Notes: a model not told the origin generated them from the letters alone. Shown: positions 43,046 through 54,948, numbered from the stretch's first letter. The stretch: 64,000 nucleotides of DNA from Gnetum montanum (GCA_015680685.1 MNCI01022139.1:69323-133322), one strand, 5' to 3'. Numbers and translations: made by a program.

Positions 43046-44560
43046 TTGTAGTGATAAAAAATGTTGGTTGCTAGAACACCAAGGGGTTTGTAGGCACACA
43101 ACCTTGACCCTACCTTTGCATGAGGGCCTTTGGTAGGAAACCATGGCAGAGTGTCTTAGATGGTCTTGTTAATCAAATAGGGACTTTGTCAACTACAATC
43201 GAGGTATCTAGTGCAATTAGGGGGTGGTGTGGTTAGTCAAAAATTTAAGCACTAATGGTCTTCTTGGTAGTGAGTGTAGTAGGATTTCCCAACATGAGAA
43301 CAATGGTGAAAGTATGAAAAATATGTAAAATAGAAAAAAACTATGAATGTGGTACTGAATTTCAAAGAAAATGCTTAAAATGCAATGGAAGAAGTGCTCA
43401 AAATGCAATGGAGTTTGAGAGAGACAAAAAAAAGAATGATACCACCCCAGACAAGAAGCATAACAAATTATAGTTGAGCTTTGAGGAGGTACATGGTGTA
43501 TAGATAAGTGTAGTAGCAACATAGCGAAAGTCTCTAGGATGTCCCAGGGTGAAGACTGATGTCTACTATGAAATTTGTGCCTACTAGGTTGACTACCATG
43601 GTGTCTTGCAGGTTTGTGGTGCATTGCAAGTGCTGAATGGGATGTAAAGGTATTTTCAAGGTGCTGATACACTCTAGTGTACAGGGTGCTAAAGGTGCCT
43701 TGGGTGCCAGGTGATGCTCTAAGATGCCAACTGCTACTTGGATTTGCTAGCCAAATGTTTCAAATGCCCATTGCTAGGATGAATTGTGAACCCCTAGAGT
43801 GTGAGATGTGAGGGTATTTATAGGCTTAGGGTTAGGGTGAAGTGTGAATTAAGTGCCACGTGCAAAAGGGGTAGGTGGGGCTATGTTGACCTTTGCTATG
43901 CTCCTACTAAAGCAACTAGTGCTACACTTTAGTATGCTCCACTAGACCCCAAGTGACTACCAAACCGTGGCTATGCTACCAAGATTACATGTGCCAAGAT
44001 TGCAATGTACCTACAAATAATGCAAAATAGTGCAATTTGGGGGCTACACTCTGGGACTACATTCTCCTCTCTTTTGAATGGGACCAAGCATAAGTACAAT
44101 TTTGGGACATAGAGGGGGTACAAAAAGAGTGCAAGTTGCTAATCCTATTTGCCAGAGAAGTGCTAGAGCTAGAATGAAGGCTTGTGTTGAGCTTTGGAAT
44201 CTTTTGGAGGTAGTTCCTTATTACTATGCTAGCTATGCTTTGGAGTGTAGCACAGTAGTTAGGCAATTCTTGCAAAAAATTGAAGTGCATTACTACTATG
44301 CTTGCTACGCTAGCGAGCGTAGTAGGATGGGATGGGGTGTAGCATGGACACTTAAAATTTGGCAAAAATTGTAGTCCTTATTTGTGCTATGCTAGGTATG
44401 CTTGAGAGCATAATAGGAGGGGTAGCTTCAGGAGTTAGAAAATCTACCATATGCCTCTTCCATGTTGAGCTCGCTTGACAACTTTTGGCCTAGCACTAGT
44501 ACAAATTGACCACTAAAGTGCTACTATGCTTGTTATGCTGGAAAGTATAGCAAGAGGAAT
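43046..44560 (-). repeat. Putative LTR of element J
   Basis: A TATA box on the minus strand (CCTATAAATACCC, 43826-43815) lies in a noncoding stretch whose upstream side holds at least four hairpin-like units (44220-44256, 44290-44326, 44384-44420, 44519-44556) built on CTATGCT...AGCGTAG. The left end is set at TGTAGTGATAAA beside a possible primer site (TGGTGCTAGAAGG on the minus strand). There is no partner LTR, so both ends are tentative. Confidence 0.4.
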
Positions 44561-44837
44561 GTGAGTCTAGCAAGATACTTAGACAATTTCTGCATATACT
44601 ATTTGACACTTACAAAATTTTAAAAATCTAGTTCTATAGCTATACCCAACAATGAAAGCATGGGCCAAACACTTAGAAAAAATTTTCCTTAAGTTGACAC
44701 TTAGACAAATTTTCTCTTAAAGTGCTGTTGCACGAATTTGGTGGTGTTTCACTCCTATGGTTGATGGTAAGATCTACTTGGGTAGTATGTTGTCTAGAAT
44801 GGTTGTCTGAAATTACCTTAAGCATAAGATAATCATC

Positions 44838-45221
44838 CTAACATTTTCTTTCTGATAAAACTTGGATTGAGTACATATGCTCTAGATTCTTACAAGCAGG
44901 CCATAACAAGGAAACATTTCTTAGGATGTTCATATTGGCACACCTTGCACCCTTCCTTTTTCTTTGAACTAGAGTCAATGTAACCTTCAATGGTAGCAAC
45001 TTTTCCTTTGTGCTTATAATTTTTCCATCCATAGCTTCTTTTCTTCTTCTTTTCCTTGCCCTTGTTGAGTGCTTGTTTAGTCTCATCTTCTACAATTTTC
45101 AAGGCTATAGTAAATTTCTCATCCACCAAATCTCACATTTTCTCTACCTTTCTTGATATATCATTGATAGATTTTTGAATTGGTGGAGTTTTCTTTAGGA
45201 TCACCCCTTCTAATGTTTCTT
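44838..45221 (-). pseudogene. gag C-terminal part with zinc knuckle (element E)
   Basis: The minus-strand frame 45129-44890 has a Lys/Glu-rich linker and C-K-V-C-Q-Y-E-H-P-K-K-C, a zinc knuckle with spacing CX2CX3HX3C. Homologous to gag of B, C and D. The same sequence appears inverted at 45564-45947. Confidence 0.65.
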
Positions 45222-45222
45222 N

Positions 45223-45947
45223 ACTTAGAAATCAAATCTAGGGATGGAGTCAAGGGACACACAAATCCCTTGATGCGACAATGATTAGATAATACTCTCT
45301 TCTGCATAGATGTTGATGCCATGGATTCTCAAAAAGAGAATAACATAGGTACATTATCGATGGGTTAAGAACTAAAACTAGAGAAATCCTTTGGGTCTAT
45401 TCCCAAGAAAGACTATCAAAGGTAATCATCCATTAAATCTAGAGATCTATCGAGCAGGTGGCAAAAGAGGAAGACGAGTTGAAGAAAAGAGAATTAGTTG
45501 AGCAATATAATCGAGATCCATTTATCATAAAATGATATGTATGAATGTGTGACAAGCAAGAGGAAGAAACATTAGAAGGGGTGATCCTAAAGAAAACTCC
45601 ACCAATTCAAAAATCTATCAATGATATATCAAGAAAGGTAGAGAAAATGTGAGATTTGGTGGATGAGAAATTTACTATAGCCTTGAAAATTGTAGAAGAT
45701 GAGACTAAACAAGCACTCAACAAGGGCAAGGAAAAGAAGAAGAAAAGAAGCTATGGATGGAAAAATTATAAGCACAAAGGAAAAGTTGCTACCATTGAAG
45801 GTTACATTGACTCTAGTTCAAAGAAAAAGGAAGGGTGCAAGGTGTGCCAATATGAACATCCTAAGAAATGTTTCCTTGTTATGGCCTGCTTGTAAGAATC
45901 TAGAGCATATGTACTCAATCCAAGTTTTATCAGAAAGAAAATGTTAG
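45223..45947 (+). pseudogene. gag middle and zinc knuckle, inverted contig (element E)
   Basis: The first 340 bases extend gag towards its N-terminus and align with 61068-61400 of D (for example GGATGGAGTCAAGGGACA against GGATGGAAGCAAGGAAAT). The rest repeats 44838-45221 in reverse. Its orientation is probably wrong in the assembly, as part of a minus-strand element E. Confidence 0.65.
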
Positions 45948-46214
45948 GATGATTATCTTATGCTTAAGGTAATTTCAGACAACCATTCTAGACAACATAC
46001 TACCCAAGTAGATCTTACCATCAACCATAGGAGTGAAACACCACCAAATTCGTGCAACAGCACTTTAAGAGAAAATTTGTCTAAGTGTCAACTTAAGGAA
46101 AATTTTTTCTAAGTGTTTGGCCCATGCTTTCATTGTTGGGTATAGCTATAGAACTAGATTTTTAAAATTTTGTAAGTGTCAAATAGTAGATGCAGAAATT
46201 GTCTAAGTATCTTN

Positions 46215-46568
46215 TTCCATTTCAACATCTCTTCATACTTGAGCCTCTATGGGTTGGTATGACTTGGTCATATATTTGGTCACATGATATCCCTTCTATG
46301 CATTGCTCAAATTCATTCCCCTTAAGGCTGCTTGAAGCATGGTTGGTGCTGAATGCTCTGGAGGTAAATCGATGTTACCCTGAAAGTGTCTCCATCTTAG
46401 TTACTTGTGTTGGTGAATGATGTATGTAAAATTAAAATAATAAAAATTAGTGTAAGTGTATGAGATCATTATTTACATAGACACACCCTAGTCTTCAACA
46501 TCATGTATTTTTTCATTGTTCCATTGTAGCTCTTTTGCAGGTGATAATTTTTCTAGTGTTGAAGCCAT
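46215..46568 (-). pseudogene. gag N-terminal fragment (element E)
   Basis: The start at 46568 (M-A-S-T-L-E-K) lies 143 bases from the LTR. It aligns with the gag starts of C (54430-54806) and B, including the segment around D-L-L-E-V at the end, but much shortened. Cut by the N at 46214. Confidence 0.5.
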
Positions 46569-46710
46569 CTTCTATGTTTGATGTTTATTTATGTGTGTGT
46601 TATGAAAATTGATTAAAGGTGTAAATATGAGCTTTGTGGTTCTTGATACAATGAGCTATATAAGATCAATTACTTAGCATAGACTGACAAAACCTAAGCA
46701 ATGATGCTAA

Positions 46711-47604
46711 TGATGAGTAGTGAAGCATCCAACACTCTACCATACAAGCCATAAGTGCTCACGTGCAACTAGATCATAATCTGTGGATGGACAATGTAAT
46801 TATGCTAGTAATTTATGTTAAGTTCAAAATCATTATCTTCCCACTTTGAGTTACTAAAGTTTGAGTGTATGGTTTAACTCTTAGTTATGCATATGATTGG
46901 TCAATGTTGTAGGCCCTTAATATTTCTAATGGTAAACATGCTTCTAAAATTCTAAGTCTAGTTAACTACAAAAACACAAATCTATCTTACCATAGAGCAA
47001 TGGACATTTGATCCTAGTCTACTATACATATCTTAGAATCATGTAGTTATCATTGATATTACCAAGTGGAATTACTACTAAGAAAATCAAGGAATGCCAA
47101 TAATGGATTACTAGATAATTACACTTAGCACTTAAAATCTATTCTATCCATTCTACATACTAATAACATGTAAAGTAAAGTTCTTAAAATAGAAATGATT
47201 AACTAAGAAAGTAAGAAAATTATTCTAAGTAAATATAGAGAAAACTAAGTGGATGTTGCAATGATGAAAAGAAATCTTGAACTTTATTGGTGATCATGAA
47301 CTATGTCTAAGTACAATTCACTCAAATAAAGACTTTATACAACTCCTTAATATCACCATTGTAGGTATTCACTCTATCGCTAAGACTACAAAACCAAACT
47401 ACAAGAGTTTCACTAAGGGTTTGAATGAAATTTTGTTTATTGTACATCCAAGTGCTAGTATTTATAGGGTTGCACACATCTCGAGACATTGTATTAATGA
47501 TGATGTAGCATGGGTTGCAACATTGTATCTACAATATTGTTGCTACAATATTGTAGTTACAATATCATAATATGCAAAACATTGACATTATTAATTTGGC
47601 ATCA
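46711..47604 (-). repeat. 5' LTR of element E (about 894 bp)
   Basis: Starts TGATGAGTAGTGAAGCATCC beside a decayed tRNA-Asp primer site (46693-46710). TATA box near 47469-47457; polyadenylation signal (AATAAAG on minus) near 47287-47281. U3 holds ACAATATTGT at 47531-47540 and 47545-47554 and a partial third at 47559. The right end is set at GGCATCA by comparison only. Confidence 0.65.
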
Positions 47605-48460
47605 TTTTGATACACTTTAATCACTTTTGGCCTCATTTCGCCTTCATTTGGTATGATTGGATATCATTTTCTATTATTTATGATATTACTTGACATTGTT
47701 TCACCTCATCTTGCATTATTTTACCTTGCTTCATGTTGTTATGATCTTTTTTTTTTGGCCTTTTCTAGCCTTGTTTCACCATGTCTTACTCCTACGTTGT
47801 CTTATTTTGCTCTATTATTGTAACTATTTTGCATTATTCTAGTATTATTTAAAAATATCATAACATAGATGTCACTTGATGTGTTTACATTGGTATGTAG
47901 GATTGAGATAGGGAGATGAAGAGGAATTTGACAATCCTTAGAGCTTAAATAGATCCTTCTTATGATGTTCTTTGACAAAATAACATTAAAATTTTAAACC
48001 TTAGGCCTAAGATTCTTTGATCATATAGCTTTAATAGCCTAGAATGTTCTAACCATCCTTAACCTTGAAACTAGAAACATCACAAATGGTTCCTTGGTCA
48101 AATCCTCCATTTTGAACCACAATAGTAAGGAGAAAACCATATAACACTGAAGTCTTTACATGGTCCTAATTACATCTAATATTGACATATTTTCTTTTAG
48201 TATTGTTAACATTTTGTTTGAAGGTTTGCATAAGAATGTGAAATTGATGGACTTTGTAGCCTATAACAACCAAGCTTGTCTAACCTTTCAACTCTTTTTT
48301 GACATAACAAGATAGTGCAAACATGGTATGAATCTATGAAATAAAATATAGATTTCTCATGTTCTACTAGTTGTAACCATAAGTGGCCTATGTTTTGCTT
48401 GTTATCTCATGTGTCTTTATGCAATATCTTGTAATTAGATGCATTATTTATCTTGTTTTC
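47605..48460. other. Low-complexity stretch without a gene
   Basis: T-rich, with loosely repeated words such as TTTCACCTCAT, TTGCATTATTTT and CTTGCTTCATG. No ORF or element motif is seen before the K LTR. Confidence 0.5.
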
Positions 48461-48845
48461 TATAATAACTTGTATTTTAGCAATGGTTAATAACCTTTTT
48501 TCCTTGTATGTCTAATGAAGGTAGAATGATTGAGGATCGTTAATAAGATTAATATTAATTTTTATATGCATATTTAATTTTTCTAACCATATGATAAATT
48601 TGATTATTCATGTTTACTTATTTTTACCATTATGCATGTTACTTATGTTTACCTATCACTGGTGTGTACTTACAAGATGAATGAGTTGTGCCAAGTTCTC
48701 ATGAAGGCTATGGCATGGGCATGGTATGGCTATGATGGCATGACATGTGATTTATACATGTAATTTTACTTTTACATTGATTATTTTTTAGATTAAAGGG
48801 AATAAAGCTAGATGAGTCACATGGGTCTTGAAGGTAGATGAGAGA
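48461..48845 (+). repeat. 5' LTR fragment of element K
   Basis: Aligns with 58758-59145 over about 385 bp (for example GGCTATGGCATGG and ATGGCATGACATGTGATTTA). The first bases are TATAATAAC against TGTAATAAC in the 3' copy. It stops where a deletion joins it to the protease. Confidence 0.75.
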
Positions 48846-48851
48846 GTGGTA

Positions 48852-49054
48852 GTAGTTAGAATGGTGGGCTTGACATGTGAGCCTCTAGCGCAAGGGCTTG
48901 CTATTAGTAATATGGGTGGTAGTATGCTTGCTATGAACCAAGTCTACAAATATATTTCTTTAATCATCCAAGATGTTCCTTGGCCTTATGACCTCCATGC
49001 CATGAGCCTAGGATATTATAATATCATTCTAGGGATTGATTAGTTGGCACATTT
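48852..49054 (+). pseudogene. Protease, first part (element K)
   Basis: Reads G-Y-Y-N-I-I-L-G-I-D then stop, W-L-A-H-F, matching the chromovirus motif Y-D-V-I-L-G-M-D-W-L. The reading continues after element C at 55653 (K-T-L-L-L-V-V-D-K-G). The active-site strand (D-S-G-A) lies in the deleted part. Confidence 0.7.
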
Positions 49055-49059
49055 CTAGG
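49055..49059. other. Target site duplication of element C (left copy)
   Basis: CTAGG at 49055-49059 and again at 55648-55652, immediately outside both LTRs of C. A perfect 5-bp duplication. Confidence 0.9.
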
Positions 49060-49714
49060 TGATGAGTGGCGAGGTACCCCTACACTCAACCATACGAAAC
49101 AAGCGTAGCACGCACGATCCGATCAAACTCTGCAGACTAAATGCCTAAACGCCCCATGGAACACTTGGGGTTAATCATTCGTTGTCTTCCGAGACTTACT
49201 TGTTGTTGTCACGGTGTATGGTTAAGTAAGTCTGAGGTATATGATTTTTTTGGTCTTTTCTGGTTTTATGTCTTCTACGCTAAGAGCAAAGGGTTGAGAA
49301 AAATAGCTAACTCTAACTAATGTCCTAAGTCTAAATTAACTAGCGTCANNNNNNNNNNNNNNNNNACTCATGTCACGCTAACAATAGGTAATAAATAACA
49401 TGTAATAAAACCTATCCATGTACTGCAAGGTTTATCCACAAAGCTTGTCTTTATTGCTGTACATAACTTGCATTCAGGTGCAAAGCTGCTCGAATAAAGA
49501 ATTGTTCACTTGGGGACTCCTACTGCAGGCACATGGAAAATATTCTATCTCTAGGGTGATCAATCCGCCAGAGCTTCGCTACTTCTAGCCTACGATTCCC
49601 AATGAGAGGAGTGCTGCCTCTTATTTATAGATTTGGTGGCAGACCGCGATATCGTGTATGTTATATTGTAGGGACGATGCGATATCGTGACAGCTGCGAT
49701 ATCGCGTCTCATCA
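49060..49714 (-). repeat. 3' LTR of element C (with a 17-N gap)
   Basis: Starts TGATGAGTGGCGAGGTACCC; 17 Ns lie at 49349-49365. TATA (TTATTTATAG on plus) at 49621-49630. GATATC palindrome words at 49645-49708. Ends GTCTCATCA, followed by the polypurine tract at 49715-49728. Confidence 0.85.
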
Positions 49715-51712
49715 TACCCCCATGACTAAATGAAAACTCGTCCTTGAGTTCCTTACAATAATATCAAGTAGGTATGGAATTATTGAGGGAGATGGAACTA
49801 ATGGGATGACATGTGAACAGATCATTATTACAAGACTTGAACAAATTGGTGTTCATGAAAACAAGGGTGAACACCTTATTACAATGACATCAAGCCTTTG
49901 TTGGCAATTGAGAGAAAGAGAGAGAAAGAAGTGTTGCTGCTGCCAGTGCCAAGATTGCGCCTTCGTTGTCCATCCGTAAGTGCACCATCGATCTTGCTCC
50001 TTGCATAGCTGCTTCAACGCTGCTCCATTCCAAGTGTTTGCTCTAGCTCCAGATCCAATCTGTTGTTTATTTAATCACCATTTGCACACACAACACAACC
50101 ATATATTAGCAAGAGTAATTGAATCATCATGTAATTGATACCTTGCTTCGGTGTAAGTCCATTGGCTAGGTGGTGGTATGGCTGATACGGATCTGGGAAT
50201 ATGTTAATGATGACTACCGAAGGTGTAGGGGTTAGGAAGAAAAATCAAAAATTTTGGGGCTACGAGAAAATCGAAAAAATCAGGCCCTGTACCCCCATGA
50301 CTAATTTCGAACCTCTGGTAGCGTTAGAATGGAGAAAGAAAAGAAGTAAAAAAGATAGATAAAAAGAGACAACTATGGCATCGAGGAAATGGATGTCAAA
50401 ATTGTAATGAACAAAATAAAATTAATTACAAAATATTAAGGAAAATGATTTAACTAAGGCTCTAAATAGGAATGTTAGTGGGTCCTCCCCAAAGTAGGCT
50501 CATGCCCTTAATGCCCTGACAAACCCACATTCATAGAGTCCGTAGGCCCTGGGAATGTCCTTTGGAACAAGAGTTAAAGTCTTAACCGTGAAAATTTACC
50601 AAAAAGAAAACAATGCATCAACCAAAATATATACACTAATGATACAACTGGCAATGAGGTGAACCATGGAGAGAAGGATGAAGAGAAGAGAATGGAATGG
50701 AATCCCAAAGACAAGGTGGTGTACAGCCCCTTGTGTGGTTTATGATTAATATGACTTGGCAAGTCTCATTCCAACTCCGGCCTCAAACCAACCACTTCTA
50801 GTGACTTTGCATCAATACAATTCACTGAACCATCCTCTTGAATAACAAGAATGCATCTCCAAAGAGCCACCACCATTCCGACGAAACAAAGGAGAGAATG
50901 GGAAGCAAGAAGGGCCTTAGTTAGAGGGAACAATTTTGGTTCCATAACTAGTTCTTGTAGCCAAATTTTATTTTGTCTAAGGGGTGTGCTTTGAATTCTC
51001 ACTTTTTGTTTGTTTGTTTGTTTGTTTTTGTTTTGTGTTTTTATGCGTGAGAACCAAACCATGCAAAGACTTCTTATTTTTATTGTCTTAGCTTCCGATA
51101 ATTGGGTAACATCGGAATGGTAGAAAACTCAAGAAGAAACTTTCAAACACCCAAGAGAATGACCAACACAAAAGCATCAAGTTCCCTTGAAGCCACACCC
51201 TTTTCAATCCATGAGTCCTTCCTTAGTTTGAGAAATGCCCAGTCACTGATTTGTTAAAGTTCTTATTAGAAAGGGACTGTACATTTCCAAGCCAAGGGAA
51301 ACCATAGAAATTGGTGGATGGATGGATGAAGTGGTCTCATTGCCTGCCATATCAAAAGAAACATACCTTAGTATCAACATTGTGACTTAAAGGTAAAAAT
51401 CAAACATTAGCAATCAATATAAAAATAGTTCATACCATCATGAAGAACACTTATTATGGGACAAACTTACAGGGTGGAACACACACATACACATAGACAC
51501 ACAAAATGGAAAAAGTATAACGATGTTGTAAAACAAAAACTATAAAAGTTAAAGAAAGTTGTAAAACAAAAACTTAGAAAAGTTAAAAAATTTTGTAAAA
51601 CAAAAATGTGTAAAACAAAAACGTTGTAAAACAAAAACATGCAAAACAAAAACTTAAAAGAATTGAGGGCCCCATATGATTAGCATAGGTGGCCATCTCC
51701 CCCATCATTGAG
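49715..51712 (-). other. 3' region of element C with short ORF3 relic and three polypurine motifs
   Basis: Contains the LTR-adjacent tract (TTAGTCATGGGGGTA on minus, 49715-49729), a short ORF3 relic (49800-50085), a second polypurine motif at 50290-50305, the conserved block at 50477-50522, a TTTG microsatellite at 51007-51030, tandem TTGTAAAACAAAAAC words at 51524-51655 and the third polypurine motif at 51696-51710. It aligns with F1 throughout. No other gene seen. Confidence 0.7.
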
Positions 51713-51766
51713 TTGTAAGGGAGAGATCCAAAATAATGAGCGTTTGTTTGAATTTCGTAGAAGTGC

Positions 51767-52200
51767 TCAACTTCTCCCAATTGATGATCTTAGATTGAGG
51801 GGTGGAAGTTGGTGACGCTCATATTTCAATGTGTCTATGCCTTCATTGTTTGCATGGGTTTCCTTAGTTCGTTCCATGCACATTTTTCTGCTCCTTTGAG
51901 CTATCCTAAGGCATGCGTCTACTGTACTAGGCCACGTCCTTCCCATTATAATTGGGAAGTCCCCTTCATTGTTGTTCACTTCAATCACCAGAAAATCAGC
52001 TGGGTAAGACCAACCACACACAGTGGTGATGATGTCCTCCACCAATCCCAAGGGAATGGTGATGGACTGGTCTGCCATCTCTAGTTGAATGTTGCTCTTC
52101 TTGGGTTGGGGCAGGTTCTAGGCGTGATACATCTCTCGTGAAATTAAGTTGACTCTGGAACCTGAGTTAAGAAGAGCCCTATGTGGTTTATTTCTGGCAA
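51767..52200 (-). pseudogene. Aspartic protease with lost catalytic residue (element C)
   Basis: The active-site strand reads A-L-L-N-S-G-S-R-V-N-L-I-S near 52175-52140, so the catalytic aspartate has become asparagine (one transition). The rest is well kept: Q-S-I-T-I-P-L-G-L-V-E-D-I-I, D-F-L-V-I-E-V, F-P-I-I-M-G-R-T-W. After it the frame runs directly towards the internal polypurine motif; RT is missing. Confidence 0.8.
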
Positions 52201-52264
52201 TCTGCAAATAGATTAAGGGACTCCCAGGGTCAGTTAGTTTCCTGGGAAGGTGGCCTACCTTGAT

Positions 52265-54806
52265 CTAGTCGGTTACGGTATGCGTTAACATAACCGTATG
52301 CATTAGGCTCTGTTGGACTGAAGGGTGCTCCAAGGTGTTAAATGGTGGAGGAGTGTACATGGCCTTAGCCGCTTGTTGTTGCGAGAGTTTATCTAGGCTT
52401 TTGGTTCTGAAGTAAGGTCTTCTCTTTTTATAGTTGTCAGAACCAGCAGCAGGTTGGATATTTACATCTCTCGCAGCGTGACATTGTTGCGGTTGAGGAG
52501 GAAGTTTCCCTTGCATTGTTGGAGTAGGAGGTGTTATGGGAACTACTACTGGTGGAAGAGGTGTGGATGGATTAGGAGGATGGCGTGGATATGGAGTATC
52601 CCCTAGAGGAGAAGGAGTCCTTCTAAAGTACTCCTGAGATTGGTAGTGACGGTTGGGGGTTGTGTAACCTATAGAGTCACTTGGAGAAATCGGTTGCTGC
52701 ACATAATAACCATATGGATCAGGTTGCCGGTAAGGGTACTATTATGTTGGCGGTGGCATCCCCCATGACTGTGGATATTGCCACTGTTGATGCTGTCCGA
52801 TGGGCTATGGTGGAGTTCCACTTGGATGATACGTTAAGGGTTGGTGGAACTACCTTGGGTTACCTTGTGGATAAGGTAACCTAGTGGGTGTTTGCCGTTG
52901 GTTGAGTCTTGGATTAAGTGCATACACCCTAGACTCCTATAGATGTGAGATGATAGGGCAACATCCCTTAGGATGGTCATAATGGCATATCTCACATCCA
53001 TCATCATTTTCTGAATCAGAATCCTTAGCCACATCGGATTTAGTGATTTTTCCCTTACCCTTGTTATGTGCAGGGCCTAAATCTCTCCACTTTTTCTTTC
53101 CTTTGTCACTACTTTGCTCAACCTTAGACTCTTCTACAATTTTCAAGACTATTTTGATTTTAGAGTCTAAGGAACTCCATACATCATCTACCTTGGCCGC
53201 TAATTCTATTGTTAATTGTTTGATCACCAAGGTTTTCCGGTTCACCAACTCTTCGATTGGTGACTCATCCTCTTCATCACAGAATTTCACTCCCTTCTTT
53301 CAAAGGGAGGGATCACGGTTATACTCTTCCGCACTTTCCCTTTTTTGTAGCTCACCCTCTTCATTTGCTACTTGCTCTAACAAGCTACGTACTTCATGGG
53401 CTCTAAGTTGTGAGAGTCTCCCTTGGGTGTAAGTCCCAAGGGTTCTTTTAGTTTCATTCCTTAGCCCATCCACGATGTGGCGAAGTTGATCCCGCTAAGC
53501 GTATCCATGGCCCGGACAATGATGTAACAATGTGTAATAGCAGGCCATGGTAGCATCCAAGGGTTCGTGTGTACCTTACTTCCAGCCTTGGATCTGCTTA
53601 CACAAATTGGACACTCTGGAGTACATTTGATACTTTTCTTTGAACAGTTCTAGCATCGTACTCCACCTCTTTATGGTTTCCGGTTCTAAGGACCGGTACC
53701 AACTCTCTGCTTCTTTAGTGAGTGTCCTTAGAAACAACTTAAGTTTTTTGCCACTTATTTTCTATATTCTGCAAGGCACAGGCATCGTGGAATGCCTGTA
53801 AATGATTTTGCAGATCAGCATTGTATCCCCCTTCAAACTATGGGATATTATTCATGTCTAATCGTTTGATCCTGCTATCCTTTAAATTCCTTGTGGGAAT
53901 CCTAACTGCCTCTGTTATGTTAAGCATACTTCGGGTTGCGAGTAGGGGCTCATCATGATCGCCTCTTTCATGATGCCTATGATGTCTGCGTTGTTCCCTA
54001 CTCTTCCTACGTCCTTGCCCTTGTCCTCTCTCTTGACTTTCCTGTCGAGGTTTTTCATCCTTTTTACTTTTATCCTCACCTTTATGTTCATGGTGGCTGA
54101 GCTTAGATGTGAAAGGAGAGGATGAATGATGGGAAAAAGGGGAAGAAGAAGGGGAACCATCATGATGATGATGTTTCTTGCCTTCTCTTCGGCTGCTACG
54201 GCCCTGATCGTTGTGATGATCAAAGTGCCCATCCTTAGCGTGAGTGGTTGTTCCCTCTGTGAACAGTTGGTGTTCACGGGCATTAGAACTAGGGATATGT
54301 ATCATTGATCATAGGTTCTGATACTCATCCTCCTCACCATCATTAGGAGGGGGAACATCCTTTGCTAAAGAACCCATGATAAAGGGTTCCTCATCTCCTA
54401 TTTCGCTAAGGACGTGTGGGGCCTTGCCCTTCGACCATGTATGTTGGCTCTCCTACCTTAAATCTCTCATACGTTGGGAATCTATGGGATAATAATCCCT
54501 CATGTCAAAATCTTCTGCAACGTATTCAGTGAAATGCTCTTGCATGCCAATCTGTACCAAGGCACGAAAAAGCATGAGAGAGATTGATCGATATGGGGGT
54601 AATACAATGTTACCTTGCAAGTCTCTCCACCGTAGTTGTTTGTCCTAATGGAGAACAAAAGTAAAGTTAGGAATATACTCATCGGGATGAGTATATGTTA
54701 TCTTATATTGTTTAGGACTTGGTTGATTTTGGTTATGTTTTTTATCTTACCGACTGTCTCGTGTATGATCCTTAGGTGGTGAGTTGCTCTTATGAGAAGA
54801 AGGCAT
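52265..54806 (-). pseudogene. gag (element C)
   Basis: The best preserved gag here. Start at 54806 (M-P-S-S-H-K-S-N-S-P-P). Order: N-terminal motif with H-P-D-E-Y and W-R-D-L; a segment extremely rich in H, S, K, R and E (54305-53840, including runs of H); capsid-like part (53840-53400); Lys-rich linker and zinc knuckle C-E-I-C-H-Y-D-H-P-K-G-C-C (53290-52937); proline-rich tail (52702-52265). Interrupted by several stops and at least one frameshift. The zinc knuckle spacing is CX2CX3HX3C. Confidence 0.8.
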
Positions 54807-54930
54807 TTTTATTGGTGTGCTATTTCACCGTTATATAATTTTTTTCGTTTGATTAACCCAAAGGTTCATTAAGGATCACAATGATGTGAGTGATATCCCT
54901 TATGTTCTATTTGGCGTACAAACACTTAGT

Positions 54931-54948
54931 CCCCGACAACGACGCCTA
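54931..54948 (-). other. Primer binding site, tRNA-Asp type (element C)
   Basis: Plus reading CCCCGACAACGACGCCTA abuts the LTR. It matches the tRNA-Asp 3' end CCCCGGCAACGGCGCCA except for two G-to-A changes and one extra or changed base. Confidence 0.85.

Larger units (their letters stand above)
40930..44560 (-). mobile_element. Element J: Ty3/gypsy gag with a different promoter/LTR
   Basis: Minus-oriented: an LTR-like segment with TATA box (43046-44560), leader, and a gag relic (42620-40970) of a type different from the other elements. No protease or pol follows; the sequence passes into the gag-like tail of F2. The limits are uncertain. Confidence 0.5.
44572..46213. repeat. 650-bp inverted duplication bounded by single Ns (probable misassembly)
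   Basis: 44572-45221 is the reverse complement of 45564-46213 with one noticed mismatch and no indels. The left arm ends at the N at 45222 and the right arm at the N at 46214, so the arms match exactly to the contig ends. Both arms carry the same gag part. Flipping 45223-46213 would give a clean end overlap with the sequence to its left. Confidence 0.85.

Noticed and set aside
43217-43672. 151-codon minus ORF
   Set aside because: It lies in noncoding LTR or leader sequence of J downstream of its TATA box, with low-complexity F/H/S-rich translation and no homologous frame elsewhere in the window.
52681-52884. Plus ORF with an apparently clean frame
   Set aside because: Antisense to the gag of C; the minus frame matches gag of B and D.
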